Below the pieces are notes generated by a model that had not been told where the DNA came from, ran no database searches, and worked only from the letters and a program-made list of their open reading frames with translations. Below, in pieces: positions 48,224-58,783 of a stretch of DNA of 64,000 bases. This DNA is from Chiridota heheva (Eukaryota; Echinodermata; Holothuroidea; Apodida; Chiridotidae): positions 2,324,501-2,388,500 of the forward strand of contig JAIGNY010000327.1 in assembly GCA_020152595.1 (NCBI GenBank), in the 5' to 3' direction. The position numbers and the translations under genes were made by a program. Positions within the stretch are counted from its first letter, which is position 1. Each line of letters starts with the position of its first letter.

Positions 48224-49834
48224 GTAAGTTGCTGCTGGATTATTTATGTCCTACTAACACACACCAAGTTTTAAATGCTTGAAACCTTCCAACACCTTTT
48301 GCCAACACCCATAATAATAATAATAATAGTAATTCTTATATAGCGCTTTATACTGTCCTAGACTGTCTCAAAGCGCTTTACAATTATTACCCATGGGCAT
48401 GATTATTTGCCTACCAAAATGAGGGTGGGGGTAAAGTCAAAACGCATATTCAGAGAAAAGTTGGGGTAAAATGACACCCTTGAATTGACATGAACAAGAT
48501 AACAGACATTTGAATATTTTAATCAGATAGCAGAACAAGATAACAGACATTTCTCAAAATCAGATTTGTAAATACAGATCTGTTCGAACTGTCATTCTTT
48601 CTGTCTTCATTCATGCAAGGTAGCTGACCACTGATTTACAGTTCAATTTTACTATGGAAGAAGTGGCAATTTCCTGGTAATTCCAACAGTGCTTCACACA
48701 CACACCCACACACACATTAAGACTAACGTAATGCAACAAGTTCAAAAATACCTTATAAAGTTAAACAGTCAGAAAAAGCATTGCCGCACAGTCATATTAT
48801 CATTACTAGGATAGAAAGAAACCCAAGTTTACATCAGTGGAACCAACACAGTTCCATATTTAACCAAGAATTGATTGAAATTTGATCCCCAGTGTGTACA
48901 TTCTGCTGGCAGAATTCTCCGTTTCAGTATTGAATTTGTCCTGGCAGAAGTAGAAATTTTGCGCTCGCTCACGAGTTTACTTTTGTGTTTAAAATTATGA
49001 GATGTGAGGGTAGTTTCTTGTATGGGTAAAGAATCATCCTTATTTTCGTTACCTGTAGATTAAAATATTCCTAAAGATGTAATAAGCATCGGTCACATAG
49101 ATTGTTTTTCTATCTTTATAGAAGTGTAAGGGTTTGTGGAGGTAATATTAAGCAGCTAATTATTTTAAATCTTCTAAGAACTATGAAATAGCAAAAACTT
49201 CCATTAAGCTCAGAAGAAAATTGCCTATTGCTTTTGAATGCAAGTTAATGCCAATTTATCTTCTTTTGAAAAAAGTAGCCAAGACGTGCTCTTTATTATT
49301 TATTTTTTCACATTTGAAAATAGATACTATTTTGTTACATACAGTTTGCCACACATTGCCTCTATTTTCTGTGACACTGTGTCTTAGTCTTTGTGAAAGT
49401 ATAAACCTTATAATCTCAGATTCCAATGCCTCAACTCTCCTGAATATTAACTATAAACAAATCCTACCTCATATTTCAATCTTAACTTCCACTTACATAC
49501 TCCCGTTTCTCACTAGTTGCAAAAACATGAGGTACAACTACAGAAAATCCATTTTTCATGCTCATAAACTGTAAAATATTGCTTACATTAAAGACACAAG
49601 CCATATCTCACCTTAGAATTAGCATTGTTGGGTGAGTTTGCAAGCATATTGTTTGTTGTAATCAAGAAGTAAAGAGCAGTTCTGAATTTATGAGGAAATT
49701 TGACACTAGCAATAATTTTGATTACCGTATCTCCAGTGCATTACAGGACAGAATGTGAGCTTCTATCAAGTTCATTTGATTTCTACTCGGAGAATAAATG
49801 GGGAAAAAAAATCTAGAAGAAAGTATGTAACTTT
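48224..49834. other. No gene; short ATA repeat and AGCGCTTTA motif
   Basis: (ATA)n at about 48311-48328 is followed by TATAGCGCTTTATACTG and TCTCAAAGCGCTTTACA, a dispersed motif pair I recognise from other aquatic animal genomes. A CA-rich tract is at 48698-48716. A 117-codon ORF at 49221-49574 has no recognisable family. Confidence 0.45.
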
Positions 49835-50482
49835 TTGTGCTGTCAAGCTTTGTCACGTGTGGTGCAATTTGTGCTGTCAATGTTTTGTCACGTGTGGTGC
49901 AATTTGTGCTGTCAAGCTTTGTCACGTGTGGCGCAATTTGTGTTGTCAAGCTTTGTCACGTGTGGTGCAATTTGTGTTGTCAAGCTTTGTCACGTGTGGT
50001 GCAATTTGTGTTGTCAAGCTTTGTCACCTGTGGTGCAATTTGTGTTGTCGAGCTTTGTCACGGGTGGTGCAATTTGTGCTGTCAAGCTTTGTCACGTGTG
50101 GTGCAATTTGTGCTGTCAAGCTTTGTCACGTGTGGTGCAATTTGTGCTGTCAAGCTTTGTCACGTGTGGTGCAATTTGTGCTGTCAAGCTTTGTCAAGTG
50201 TGGTGCAATTTGTGCTGTCAAGCTTTGTCACGTGTGGTGCAATTTGTGTTGTCCAGCTTTGTCACGTGTGGTGCAATTTGTGTTGTCAAGCTTTTTACGT
50301 GTGGTGCAATTTGTGTTGTCAAGCTTTGTCACGTGTGGTGCAATTTGTCTTGTCAAGCTTTGTCACATGTGGTGCAATTTGTGTTGTCAAGCTTTGTCAC
50401 GTGTGGTGCAATTTGTGTTGTCAAGCTTTGTCACGTGTGGTGCAATTTGTGTTGTCAAACTTTGTCACGTGTGGTGCAATTT
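49835..50482. repeat. 34-bp minisatellite with CACGTG in most units, 19 copies
   Basis: Unit contains GCTTTGTCACGTGTGGTGCA and ATTTGTGTTGTCAA. By direct reading 14 of 19 units carry an exact CACGTG. The others have CACCTG, CACGGG, CAAGTG, TTACGTG and CACATG. Because 34 is not a multiple of 3 and the unit has no stop in any plus frame, all three frames give the same Cys-rich 34-residue repeat for 220-260 codons. Confidence 0.95.
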
Positions 50483-51311
50483 TATTTTTCCGTACATTAG
50501 AAATTTTCAGTTTTGTATTAGTATGAACTCCATTTGTTTTCCCTGAATAAATTGACTGAGTCATATTTCCAAAATTTCTCAGACTCTATCCAAAAACTCT
50601 ACCTAACAGACTTTTCAACTTTAGATATCGATTTTGAATAATCCTGGAGATTTGGCTTTGGCTGCATAAGCCAGCTAGCAGTCAAAAGGTTATCGCAATG
50701 ATCACCATCTGTGAAATACTACTGTATGGAAGTTACTTATGTCTTTGCTCTGATCAATCCCAAAGTTGACCCCAAAACTCGACTTCATTTGCGCAACCTA
50801 TTTAAGCAGAATTCATCAGCAGTCTTTGGGTATTAGGCAGCTGACCGTAAAGAATAAGTCCTCACCACTGTGAGATAAGGCTAATGTTAAGTGCCTTTGG
50901 AGGATAGGCTGCATGGAGTCTATCATTTCATAGCCATTATTTGCATGAGTGCGTCAGGGACCTTGGTGTAAGAATCATTTGAGGTGGATGAATGCTGTTC
51001 ATTTCTCTTTATTCTCAATCATCAAGAGAGTAGGAAATCAAAACATTGTGGGCATGACAAGCAATAGAATGAGGAAAAAGAAAATTGATACCACTATTGC
51101 AGTATCAGCTACTGAAATTTTTATTTTGATATTTGATAGGTTTGGTCTTGCTGCTTTAAGACTCGAGCTCATTATATCAGATTTATTCATTTCGGTTAAA
51201 AGGATGCTTCAATTAAATGTCTGCCTTACAGTTTTGAAAGGTTTGAATAATTATAATGAAAAGCATTAAAGCATTCAAGTATATCAAAATACAAACATAA
51301 TGGAATACCTC
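50483..51311. other. No gene seen
   Basis: A 106-codon plus-strand ORF at 50949-51269 has no motif or splice context that I recognise. Confidence 0.35.
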
Positions 51312-52352
51312 TATTCCCCCACAGAAGGAAACAATTTCATCCTCTACTTTTCCCCCACAGAAGGAATTAATTTGATGCTCCACCCCTCCTCACAGAAGGA
51401 AACAATTTCATCCTCTACCCCTCCACCACAGAAGGAAACAATTTCATTCTCTTCCCTTCCCCACAGAAGGAAACAATTTCATCCTCTACCCCTCCCCCAC
51501 AGAAGGAAACAATTTCATCCTCTTCCCTTCCCCACAGAAAAAACCGATTTGATCCTCTACCCCTCCCCCACAGAAAAAAATCAATTTCATCCTTTACCCC
51601 TCCCCACAGAAGAAAACAATTTCATTCTCTTCCCTTCCCCACAGAAGGAAACAATTTCATCCTCTACCCTCCCCACAGAAGGAAACAATTTCATCCTCTT
51701 CCCTTCCCCACAGAAGAAAACAATTTGATCCTCTTCGTTTCCCTACAGAAGGAAACAATTTGATTCTCTACCCTCCCACTCAGAAGGAATCAATTTCATC
51801 CTCTATCCCTCCCCACAGAGGGAAACAATTTGATCCTCTACCCTCCCCACAGAAGGAATCAATTTGATCCTCTACCCTTCCCCACAGAAGGAATCAATTT
51901 GATCCTCTACTCTTCCCCACGGAAGGAAACAATTTGGTCCTCTACCCCCCCTCAGAATGGAACAATTTGATCCTCTACCCTTCCTCCACAGAAGGAAACA
52001 ATTTGATACTCTACCCCTCCCCACAGAAGGGAACAATTTGATACTCTACCCTTCCCCCACAGAAGGAAACAATTTGATCCTCTACCCTCCCCACAGAAGG
52101 AAACAATTTGATCCTCTACCTTTCCCCACAGAAGGAATCAATTTCATCCTCTACCCTTCCCCACAGAAGAAAACAATTTCATCCTCTACCCCCACAGAAG
52201 GAATCAATTTCATCCTCTACCCCTTCCCACAGAGGGAAACAATTTCATCCTCTACCCTCCCCACAGAAGGAAACAATTTCATCCTCTACCCTCCCCACAG
52301 AAGGAAACAATTTCATCCTCTACCCTTCCCCACAAAAGGAAACAATTTGATA
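51312..52352. repeat. 35-bp pyrimidine/purine minisatellite, 30 copies
   Basis: Unit contains CCCCACAGAAGGAAACAATT and TSATCCTCTACCCTTC. Units fall into two types at one base (TTTCATCC or TTTGATCC) that are grouped in blocks along the array. Confidence 0.95.
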
Positions 52353-52936
52353 AGTATCATTTCCTGTTCACTAAGTTACTGTACCATGTAACAGTTGTTG
52401 TATGAACAGAAAAAGGCTTAATTTCTTCCCATGTACCAATGCTAAATATATACCATGCTTCTGTATACCTCGACATTTAATTAAGACAAGAACCTGCTGA
52501 AGATTGATAGAAATACAGAACTATGTTACAGTAATTACTGAAACATTGCCAGAAAAAATGATCTGTCACATGGTTCTTTTGTCGTATATGATTGTAGTAC
52601 ATACAGTATATTATCCTTGAGTTTGAATATTCTTGTTTTGTATTTGAAATCTGTCGTTCAAATATAGGACCATTTGTTAGAAATATTGAGTTTTCATTCG
52701 TGTATAATATAACTTTTTAATGTGCTTGCAAACCCATAACTTTTGGAAGATATGACATTACTTAAAGGGAATTATTAGTGGTTATAATGGCAGGTTCCAT
52801 AAACTTAACAAATTTATTACAAACTGGATGATACCAACATATGGATGCTTTACCTTTTAGCAATGCACCAAACGCGGAGCCATTATTAAGAGAAACAGAC
52901 AAGAAACAAATATTAAAACATGTTTTTATTTCTTGC
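52353..52936. other. No gene seen
   Basis: Unique-looking AT-rich DNA without recognisable features. Confidence 0.4.
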
Positions 52937-53243
52937 TTAACCCTTACTCTACCAGCACTTTTTTGAAAATGTGCTTGGGAGGCGGAGTCAAAGACGGGGC
53001 ACCCAAAATGGCATGGTAGAGTAAGGGTAAATCACAGGCTAATTATTGAAGGGTTCTCTATCTTCCGAGCAGCAAAGTTGGGCTCGTTCCACTTCAGTGA
53101 CCCAGTGGGTCGCCCACCGGGTTCATACTGCATATATTTTTTAGTTGCACATTTCTTCTACCAGCACTTTTCGAAAACGCGCCTGGGAGGCGGAGTCAAA
53201 GACGGGGCACCCAGATATCGCCGCATGGTAGAGTGAGGGTTAA
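52937..53243. mobile_element. 307-bp TTAA-flanked element with internal duplication
   Basis: Outer ends TTAACCCTTACTCTACCA and TGGTAGAGTGAGGGTTAA are inverted repeats with TTAA at the edges. Inside, CTACCAGCACTTTT...GGGAGGCGGAGTCAAAGACG-GGGCACCCA...ATGGTAGAGTRAGGGT occurs twice (52950-53030 and 53158-53241). This suggests one short element inserted beside or within another copy. Confidence 0.75.
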
Positions 53244-53444
53244 AAACACAATTGATTTTACAATCGAGGCTTTTTGATGATATTGGAAAATTTGCACAAA
53301 AAAAGTAATGTATCGTTTAAACTAGAGAAATTCACTTTAGTGGGGCATAATTTTCTTTCGCTGCCCAAATTTTGATTTAAAGGGTTAGGATATGCTCCTT
53401 GTATCAATTTTCAGATATCATCTGAAAGAACAAACGATGACGTC

Positions 53445-53935
53445 TCATTACCAAAAATGTATTTATGTGTGTAGGTGTGTTTGTATTCCTAAGCTACCGA
53501 GGACCTGAACCTGTTTTACAGTGAACAACCGAGGACTAATTTTCCGTCCGACGACTCAAATACAGACCCTCAGAAGAAGTTGCATGCAAATGCACTAGAA
53601 ACATTAGAGGGGGGATCTAACATAATTTTAAAAAGGTCCTCGTTCGACTTGATGTATGAATCTGTGTGATGGTGGTAACACACGTTTCTGGTCAAGTCCT
53701 CACAAGCATCTTGAATTTCCGAATGTGTGTGTGTGTGTTTTGGTATTACTAAGCCACCGATGACCTGAACCTGTTGAAGCATCGATCGATTGAGGACTTA
53801 AAGAAAACAGACTGAGTACTTGAAAACCGACCGAGGACTTTCAATATGGGTCTTTGGAAGAATTTTCATGCAAATGTATCAGAAACTCCAGTGGGGGGTT
53901 TTGGTGTAATCTAAGCTAAGGTCTGCATTGCAACT
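53445..53935. repeat. ~270-bp tandem duplication with GAGGAC words
   Basis: Two copies share, in order, 'GTGTTTG', 'CTAAGC', 'ACCGA', 'GACCTGAACCTGTT', 'GAGGACT', 'TGCAAATG' and a G-rich end (53470-53650 and 53725-53925). A (TG)n tract precedes the second. Confidence 0.7.
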
Positions 53936-53984
53936 TTTTTATTTTTCAGTTTTTGTCAAAGTCCTCGGTCATGTATGACATACA

Positions 53985-54480
53985 GGTATGTGTGTATGTA
54001 TGTGTGTGTGACGCAAGCTCGTAAGCATGATATCTCATGAATGGTACACCGGATTCATGTCATATTTCGTACAATGGTAGCCCATGGTCCGTAGATGTGC
54101 CCTATTGTTTTAATGGTGATGTCATGCATATTAATGAGTAGGTGGGGCTTAATGTACAAATCTTGAAATGTTCATATTTTAACAACCACTTGTCTGTTTT
54201 GTTTCAAATTTTAGATAATTATGATATTAGCTAGTGTGTACATGTACATGATGTAAATATGTTTAATTTCATTATCATGCATAGTGGGCAGGGCTTAACA
54301 TAATTTTGTTAAAAAGAGCTTATAAACAGTGTCTCAAGAATGATACATTGGATTCAGTTCATATTTGGTACATAGCTCATAGTCCACAGATGTGCCCTAT
54401 TGTTTTTGGTAACGATGTCGTACATATTAATGGGTAGGTGGGGCTTAATGCTAAAATCCTAAAATGTTCGCATTTAAACA
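53985..54480. repeat. Dispersed repeat, further copies in tandem
   Basis: Two copies of 'TCATATTTSGTACA', 'GATGTGCCCTATTGTTTT', 'CATATTAATGRGTAGGTGGGGCTTAATG', 'AAATCCTAAAATGTTC'. The segment between them has GGGCAGGGCTTAACATAATTT and AAAAAGAGCTTATAAACAGT, which links it to 17510-17630. Confidence 0.75.
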
Positions 54481-56773
54481 ACCGCATGTCTGCATTGTTT
54501 CATATTTTGAATAATTATCTTGTTAGCAAGTATGTACTGTTAATAGGATGAAAATTGCTCAATTTAATTAATTTTAATATTCTATTTTTGTGAGTACTGT
54601 GAATCATCTTGTTGTCATCATTGTTTTGAGCCCATTGTGTAATTAAATTTAGTATACAAGTAGTTAAAACTAATTCCATATTACACATCGGAATCTCAAA
54701 ACCTATGGTTTTCTGGTTTTAATTTTATTCTGTTTGATAAAATTGCTAAATGCGTCACTTTCTGCGTCACTTTTTGCATGCAACAGGAATTATAAATATA
54801 TGTTTACTCAGGGAATTCCCTGGTTTACTATTCCTTGTTGGCTTAATAGCACACAGTATAGCCTTACATTGAATACAACCTTGATTTGATGGTTGTATTG
54901 GTTGGTTGGTTGGTTTACCAAGGTTTATAACTTCCCAACAGACCTGCATTGGAATATTTACAGCAAGATGCCCACTGCCTTATTATTACCACTATATATA
55001 TGCTTTGTCAAAACTTTCCTCTTCATCTTATTACCCAGTTGATTAAAGAGAAACATGTTTTTCCTCCTTCTTAACAGGCTTTATAGAATGAAAAGCTACA
55101 ATTTCAACCCAATTAAATGACCAAGCTACTGTAAATGGTCATCAATGGAGATGAATTGTGTTTGTGCATGGAAGCTACTTCCATGGTTTGTGCACAGCTA
55201 GCTTCTCAGTATGTGCTATAAGGTGTCATAAATAAAGCATGATGGCCGAAGTGGTTAGCATTGCCAAATGATAGGTTATTGAAGTAGGATAGAAATACTA
55301 CTGGGACCAGTTTCCCTTATAAAGTATGAACATCCAATTGGGTTAATTGTTGAGTGGGAAGAGAAGTAGATAAAATGAGGTTTTATGCCCTGAAGATAGG
55401 GCATGTACTGTATAAATATGTAGATGGATGCAGTGATTATGACTGTTTATTTCAATATGGTGATGTTTATTTCAAGATGATGATGATGATTATTTTGGTA
55501 ATATTGGAGTAGGCAATGAACTTCAAAAAAATTTACTTCATAATGGGTGAAATTCATGAAAAAGAACTGCAAGAATAGTCATGAGTTAATTTAACAATAA
55601 TTTTTGGAGCTGTGATTTACTGATTTCCTAATCATGATATGATATTCTCAAACTATTCAGATTCATGACCATGTGCAGAAAGAAAGAAAAAAAGAAAGTG
55701 ATTTTTGGTCCACTTTTTATTAGAAATGCCCCAAAACCCATTATCTTGTGTAATTTCATTCCCATATTAGCTTTTCCCTCTGCAGTCATAACCTCAAACC
55801 CATTAACTTGTGTAATTTCATTTCCACGCATGCCTTTCCCTCTGCAGTCATAACCTCAGATTCTATACAAATATTTTTTTTTTTTTTATGCAAGACCCTG
55901 TGCACGTGGCTCATCTACAACAATTAGGCGACTTGCGCATTCTGGCACTTAATTAGTCAACATACTAGACTATGATATGTAATATTACTGTGATATAATT
56001 TCATAGGGGAAAAGGAGCCCCTTAACAAAATATGTTTTGGAATATATTGTACTTCGGGGAAAGTAAAATTATATTTTGATAATTGAATGTAGTTGTATAC
56101 AGGTATAGGAGACAAAATGAGGAGTTGTATCTTTAAGTATTACAGTGAAGTGTAAATGGCATGGATAATTATTAGTATTATTTTAATTTTATTCTCATTG
56201 GGTTTTGAAGGATAAAATTGTGGGTCAATTTCTTGGAAATTTAAATACTAAATATAAACATTTGCTTGATTTAAGCATGGCTTAAGGTCTTTGTAAGAGG
56301 TGTCAATGCTGTGTTACTTCCGGAATTCCCCCACCCCCAGGGCCCCCTCAATCAAAAAATTATCATTATTACATGACACACTAACTCTGTATGTAGAAAT
56401 CCCATCCATCAATATTGGAGACAACCCATTTAATTATACAATTTCATAGCAATACGTTGCATTTTATCTCTACTCCCTTGTTAAGAAATATTTAATATAA
56501 TTTCAAAATTGTGGTTATTTTGGAAATAATGGCTTCCCACAGGTGTAATAGAATAATGAAGTTCTAAACAAATTGCAGTGCGACAAGCCTGGAAGATTTA
56601 GAGTATCTCGTTATGTCTGTAGGGGCCCATTGAAAGGCATGTGGCATGCTTGATGTGCGGTTAATAGACGTGGGCTGGAATGTTAGGTTTAATGAACAGC
56701 ACAACATGATACCTGTATCAGCAATGCTTAAATGCCTTTATGGGTATTAGTAGACTATATAGTACAGTAGTTG
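54481..56773. other. No gene seen
   Basis: Contains two related TTGTGTAATTTCATTYCCA / TCTGCAGTCATAACCTCA segments (55745-55805 and 55808-55860) and a T-run near 55870. A tRNA-like D-arm word, GATGGCCGAAGTGGTTAGC, at about 55241 has no B box. No exon recognised. Confidence 0.4.
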
Positions 56774-57339
56774 TTAAAGGATTAGTGCAGTGGTCAAGCA
56801 TGTCCATCTAAAATGAAAGAGGACTTGAAAAGAAATCAAAAATCTTATTCCGTTAAGGAGATATTTAAGTTTAAAGCTCTGTCTTATCTGTGTAGAAATG
56901 ACCGGTGTAGTAAGTCTTACTATAGAAAGTTGGCATCTTCATCATCACATTCTTTATAATTGTTAATGTATTTTAAAGAAAGTTTATTTAATTTTTCACT
57001 ATTTAAATTATTTTTCCTTGAACTTTCTTTAGGTGCTATATTATAAATACCCTTCCTAGATTCAGTTTTATACTTTTTTGACATATCCCTTGGTTTTTAA
57101 GCCACAAAATCGCAAGACAAAATATGATAGAATACATAAAGACTAAAGAAATTGAGACTATTACATCACAACTAGACGACTTCAGTCGTTCCTACACTAA
57201 TGATACCAAACTTTAAAGTTAGATACTGTATCTCCCTAACGAAATAAGGTTTTTGAATGATTTCTTCACTATTTTTTTTCCTTTTGAAGTCCTCTTTGAT
57301 ATAAGATAGACTTGCTTGACCACTAAACTAATCCTTTAA
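56774..57339. mobile_element. TTAA-flanked MITE, copy B
   Basis: Begins TTAAAGGATTAGTGCAGTGG and ends CCACTAAACTAATCCTTTAA. It matches copy A through TTTAAAGCTCTGTCTTATCT, GTGTAGAAATGACYGGTGTA and the ATCTCCCTAACGAAATAAG interior. Same orientation as copy A. No coding capacity. Confidence 0.87.
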
Positions 57340-57709
57340 CATACACTGTCTACAAGTAAATCCCACATGTTGTACAACATTTTCCTCTTCTTTTAATGGT
57401 CTGTGGACAAGAGGGAACAACTTGAGCTCAAAGAAAAGAAAACATGCTATAAATCATGAAAATAAGAAAAACTTTCTCCAAAATCTGTTAAAAATTGACC
57501 ATTTTACAGCATTTTCAATATTAATACCTTATTATAATAAAATATATGCAAACTGTATTGAAATTTGTGACATTACAACAAGACAACCTTTGAATTTCCT
57601 TACATTAACATATTGTTTTGCAATCCTTCACCAATGTTATATTCGAATGGGAGGAGTTAAATATGGTGAAGAGGCTTAGAATTGCCAAAATACCCTAAAT
57701 TACAATTTT

Positions 57710-57847
57710 GCAGGAAAAAACTAGTGTTGAATTTTAGTGATTGAAATTTAGGACAGAAATTCAAAGCATTACATTAAAGATTTTGAGCTGTCCTCTCTTT
57801 CATACATCACAACTTTTACATGTACATTAAGAATTATTCAAACTTCA
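57710..57847. repeat. Dispersed repeat (copy 2), left part
   Basis: ATTACATTAAAGATTTTGAGCTGTCC...CATACATCACAA matches the repeat at 60830 and the flanks of the 23.4-kb array. The homology ends shortly before the 21-bp array starts at 57848. Confidence 0.65.
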
Positions 57848-58783
57848 GTATTTCATCCCTCTGCTGTAGTATTTCATCCCTCTGCTGTAGTATTTCATCC
57901 CTCTGCTGTAGTATTTCATCCCTCTGCTGTAGTATTTCATCCCTCTGCTGTAGTATTTCATCCCTCTGCTGTAGTATTTCATCCCTCTGCTGTAGTATTT
58001 CATCCCTCTGCTGTAGTATTTCATCCCTCTGTTGTAGTATTTCATCCCTCTGCTGTAGTATTTCACCCCTCTGCTGTAGTATTTCATCCCTCTGCTGTAG
58101 TATTTCATCCCTCTGCTGTAGTATTTCATCCCTCTGCTGTAGTATTTCATCCCTCTGCTGTAGTATTTCATCCCTCTGCTGTAGTATATCATCCTCTGCT
58201 GTAGTATATCATCCTCTGCTGTAGTATTTCATCCCTCTGCTGTAGTATTTCATCCCTCTGCTGTAGTATTTCATCCCTCTGCTGTAGTATTTCATCCCTC
58301 TGCTGTAGTATTTCATCCCTCTGCTGTAGTATTTCATCCCTCTGCTGTAGTATTTCATCCCTCTGCTGTAGTATTTCATCCCTCTGCTGTAGTATTTCAT
58401 CCCTCTGCTGTAGTATTTCATCCCTCTGCAGTATTATTTCATCCCTCTGCTGTAGTATTTCATCCCTCTGCTGTAGTATATCATCCCTCTGCTGTAGTAT
58501 TTCATCCCTCTGCTGTAGTATTTCATCCCTCTGCTGTAGTATTTCATCCCTCTGCTGTAGTATATCATCCCTCTGCTGTAGTATTTCATCCCTCTGCTGT
58601 AGTATTTCATCCCTCTGCTGTAGTATATCATCCCTCTGCTGTAGTATTTCATCCCTCTGCTGTAGTATTTCATCCCTCTGCTGTAGTATTTCATCCCTCT
58701 GCTGTAGTATATCATCCCTCTGCTGTAGTATTTCATCCCTCTGCTGTAGTATTTCATCCCTCTGCTGTAGTATTTCATCCCTC
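57848..58783. repeat. 21-bp minisatellite, about 44 near-identical copies
   Basis: Unit TATTTCATCCCTCTGCTGTAG. Variants are few: TATATCATC in about seven units, one GTTGTAG, one CACCCC, two units lacking a C near 58192 and 58212, and one GCAGTAT. Units of 7 codons give long uninterrupted ORFs on both strands (SISSLCC and MKYYSRG repeats). I judge these non-genic. Confidence 0.97.

Noticed and set aside
49755-50546. Cys-rich 220-263-codon ORFs as a secreted repeat protein
   Set aside because: All three frames give the same repeat because the 34-bp unit is stop-free and not a multiple of three. There is no signal peptide or flanking exon.
49835-52352. CRISPR-like arrays (34-36-bp repeats)
   Set aside because: Units are contiguous with no unique spacers, and the genome is animal. 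They are minisatellites.
55238-55310. tRNA-Leu/Ser-like gene from GATGGCCGAAGTGGTTAGC
   Set aside because: Only the D-arm/A-box part fits. There is no anticodon stem or B box downstream.
57820-58778. SSLCCSI / MKYYSRG repeat proteins
   Set aside because: A 21-bp unit keeps both strands open. There is no initiation context, domain or evidence of selection.
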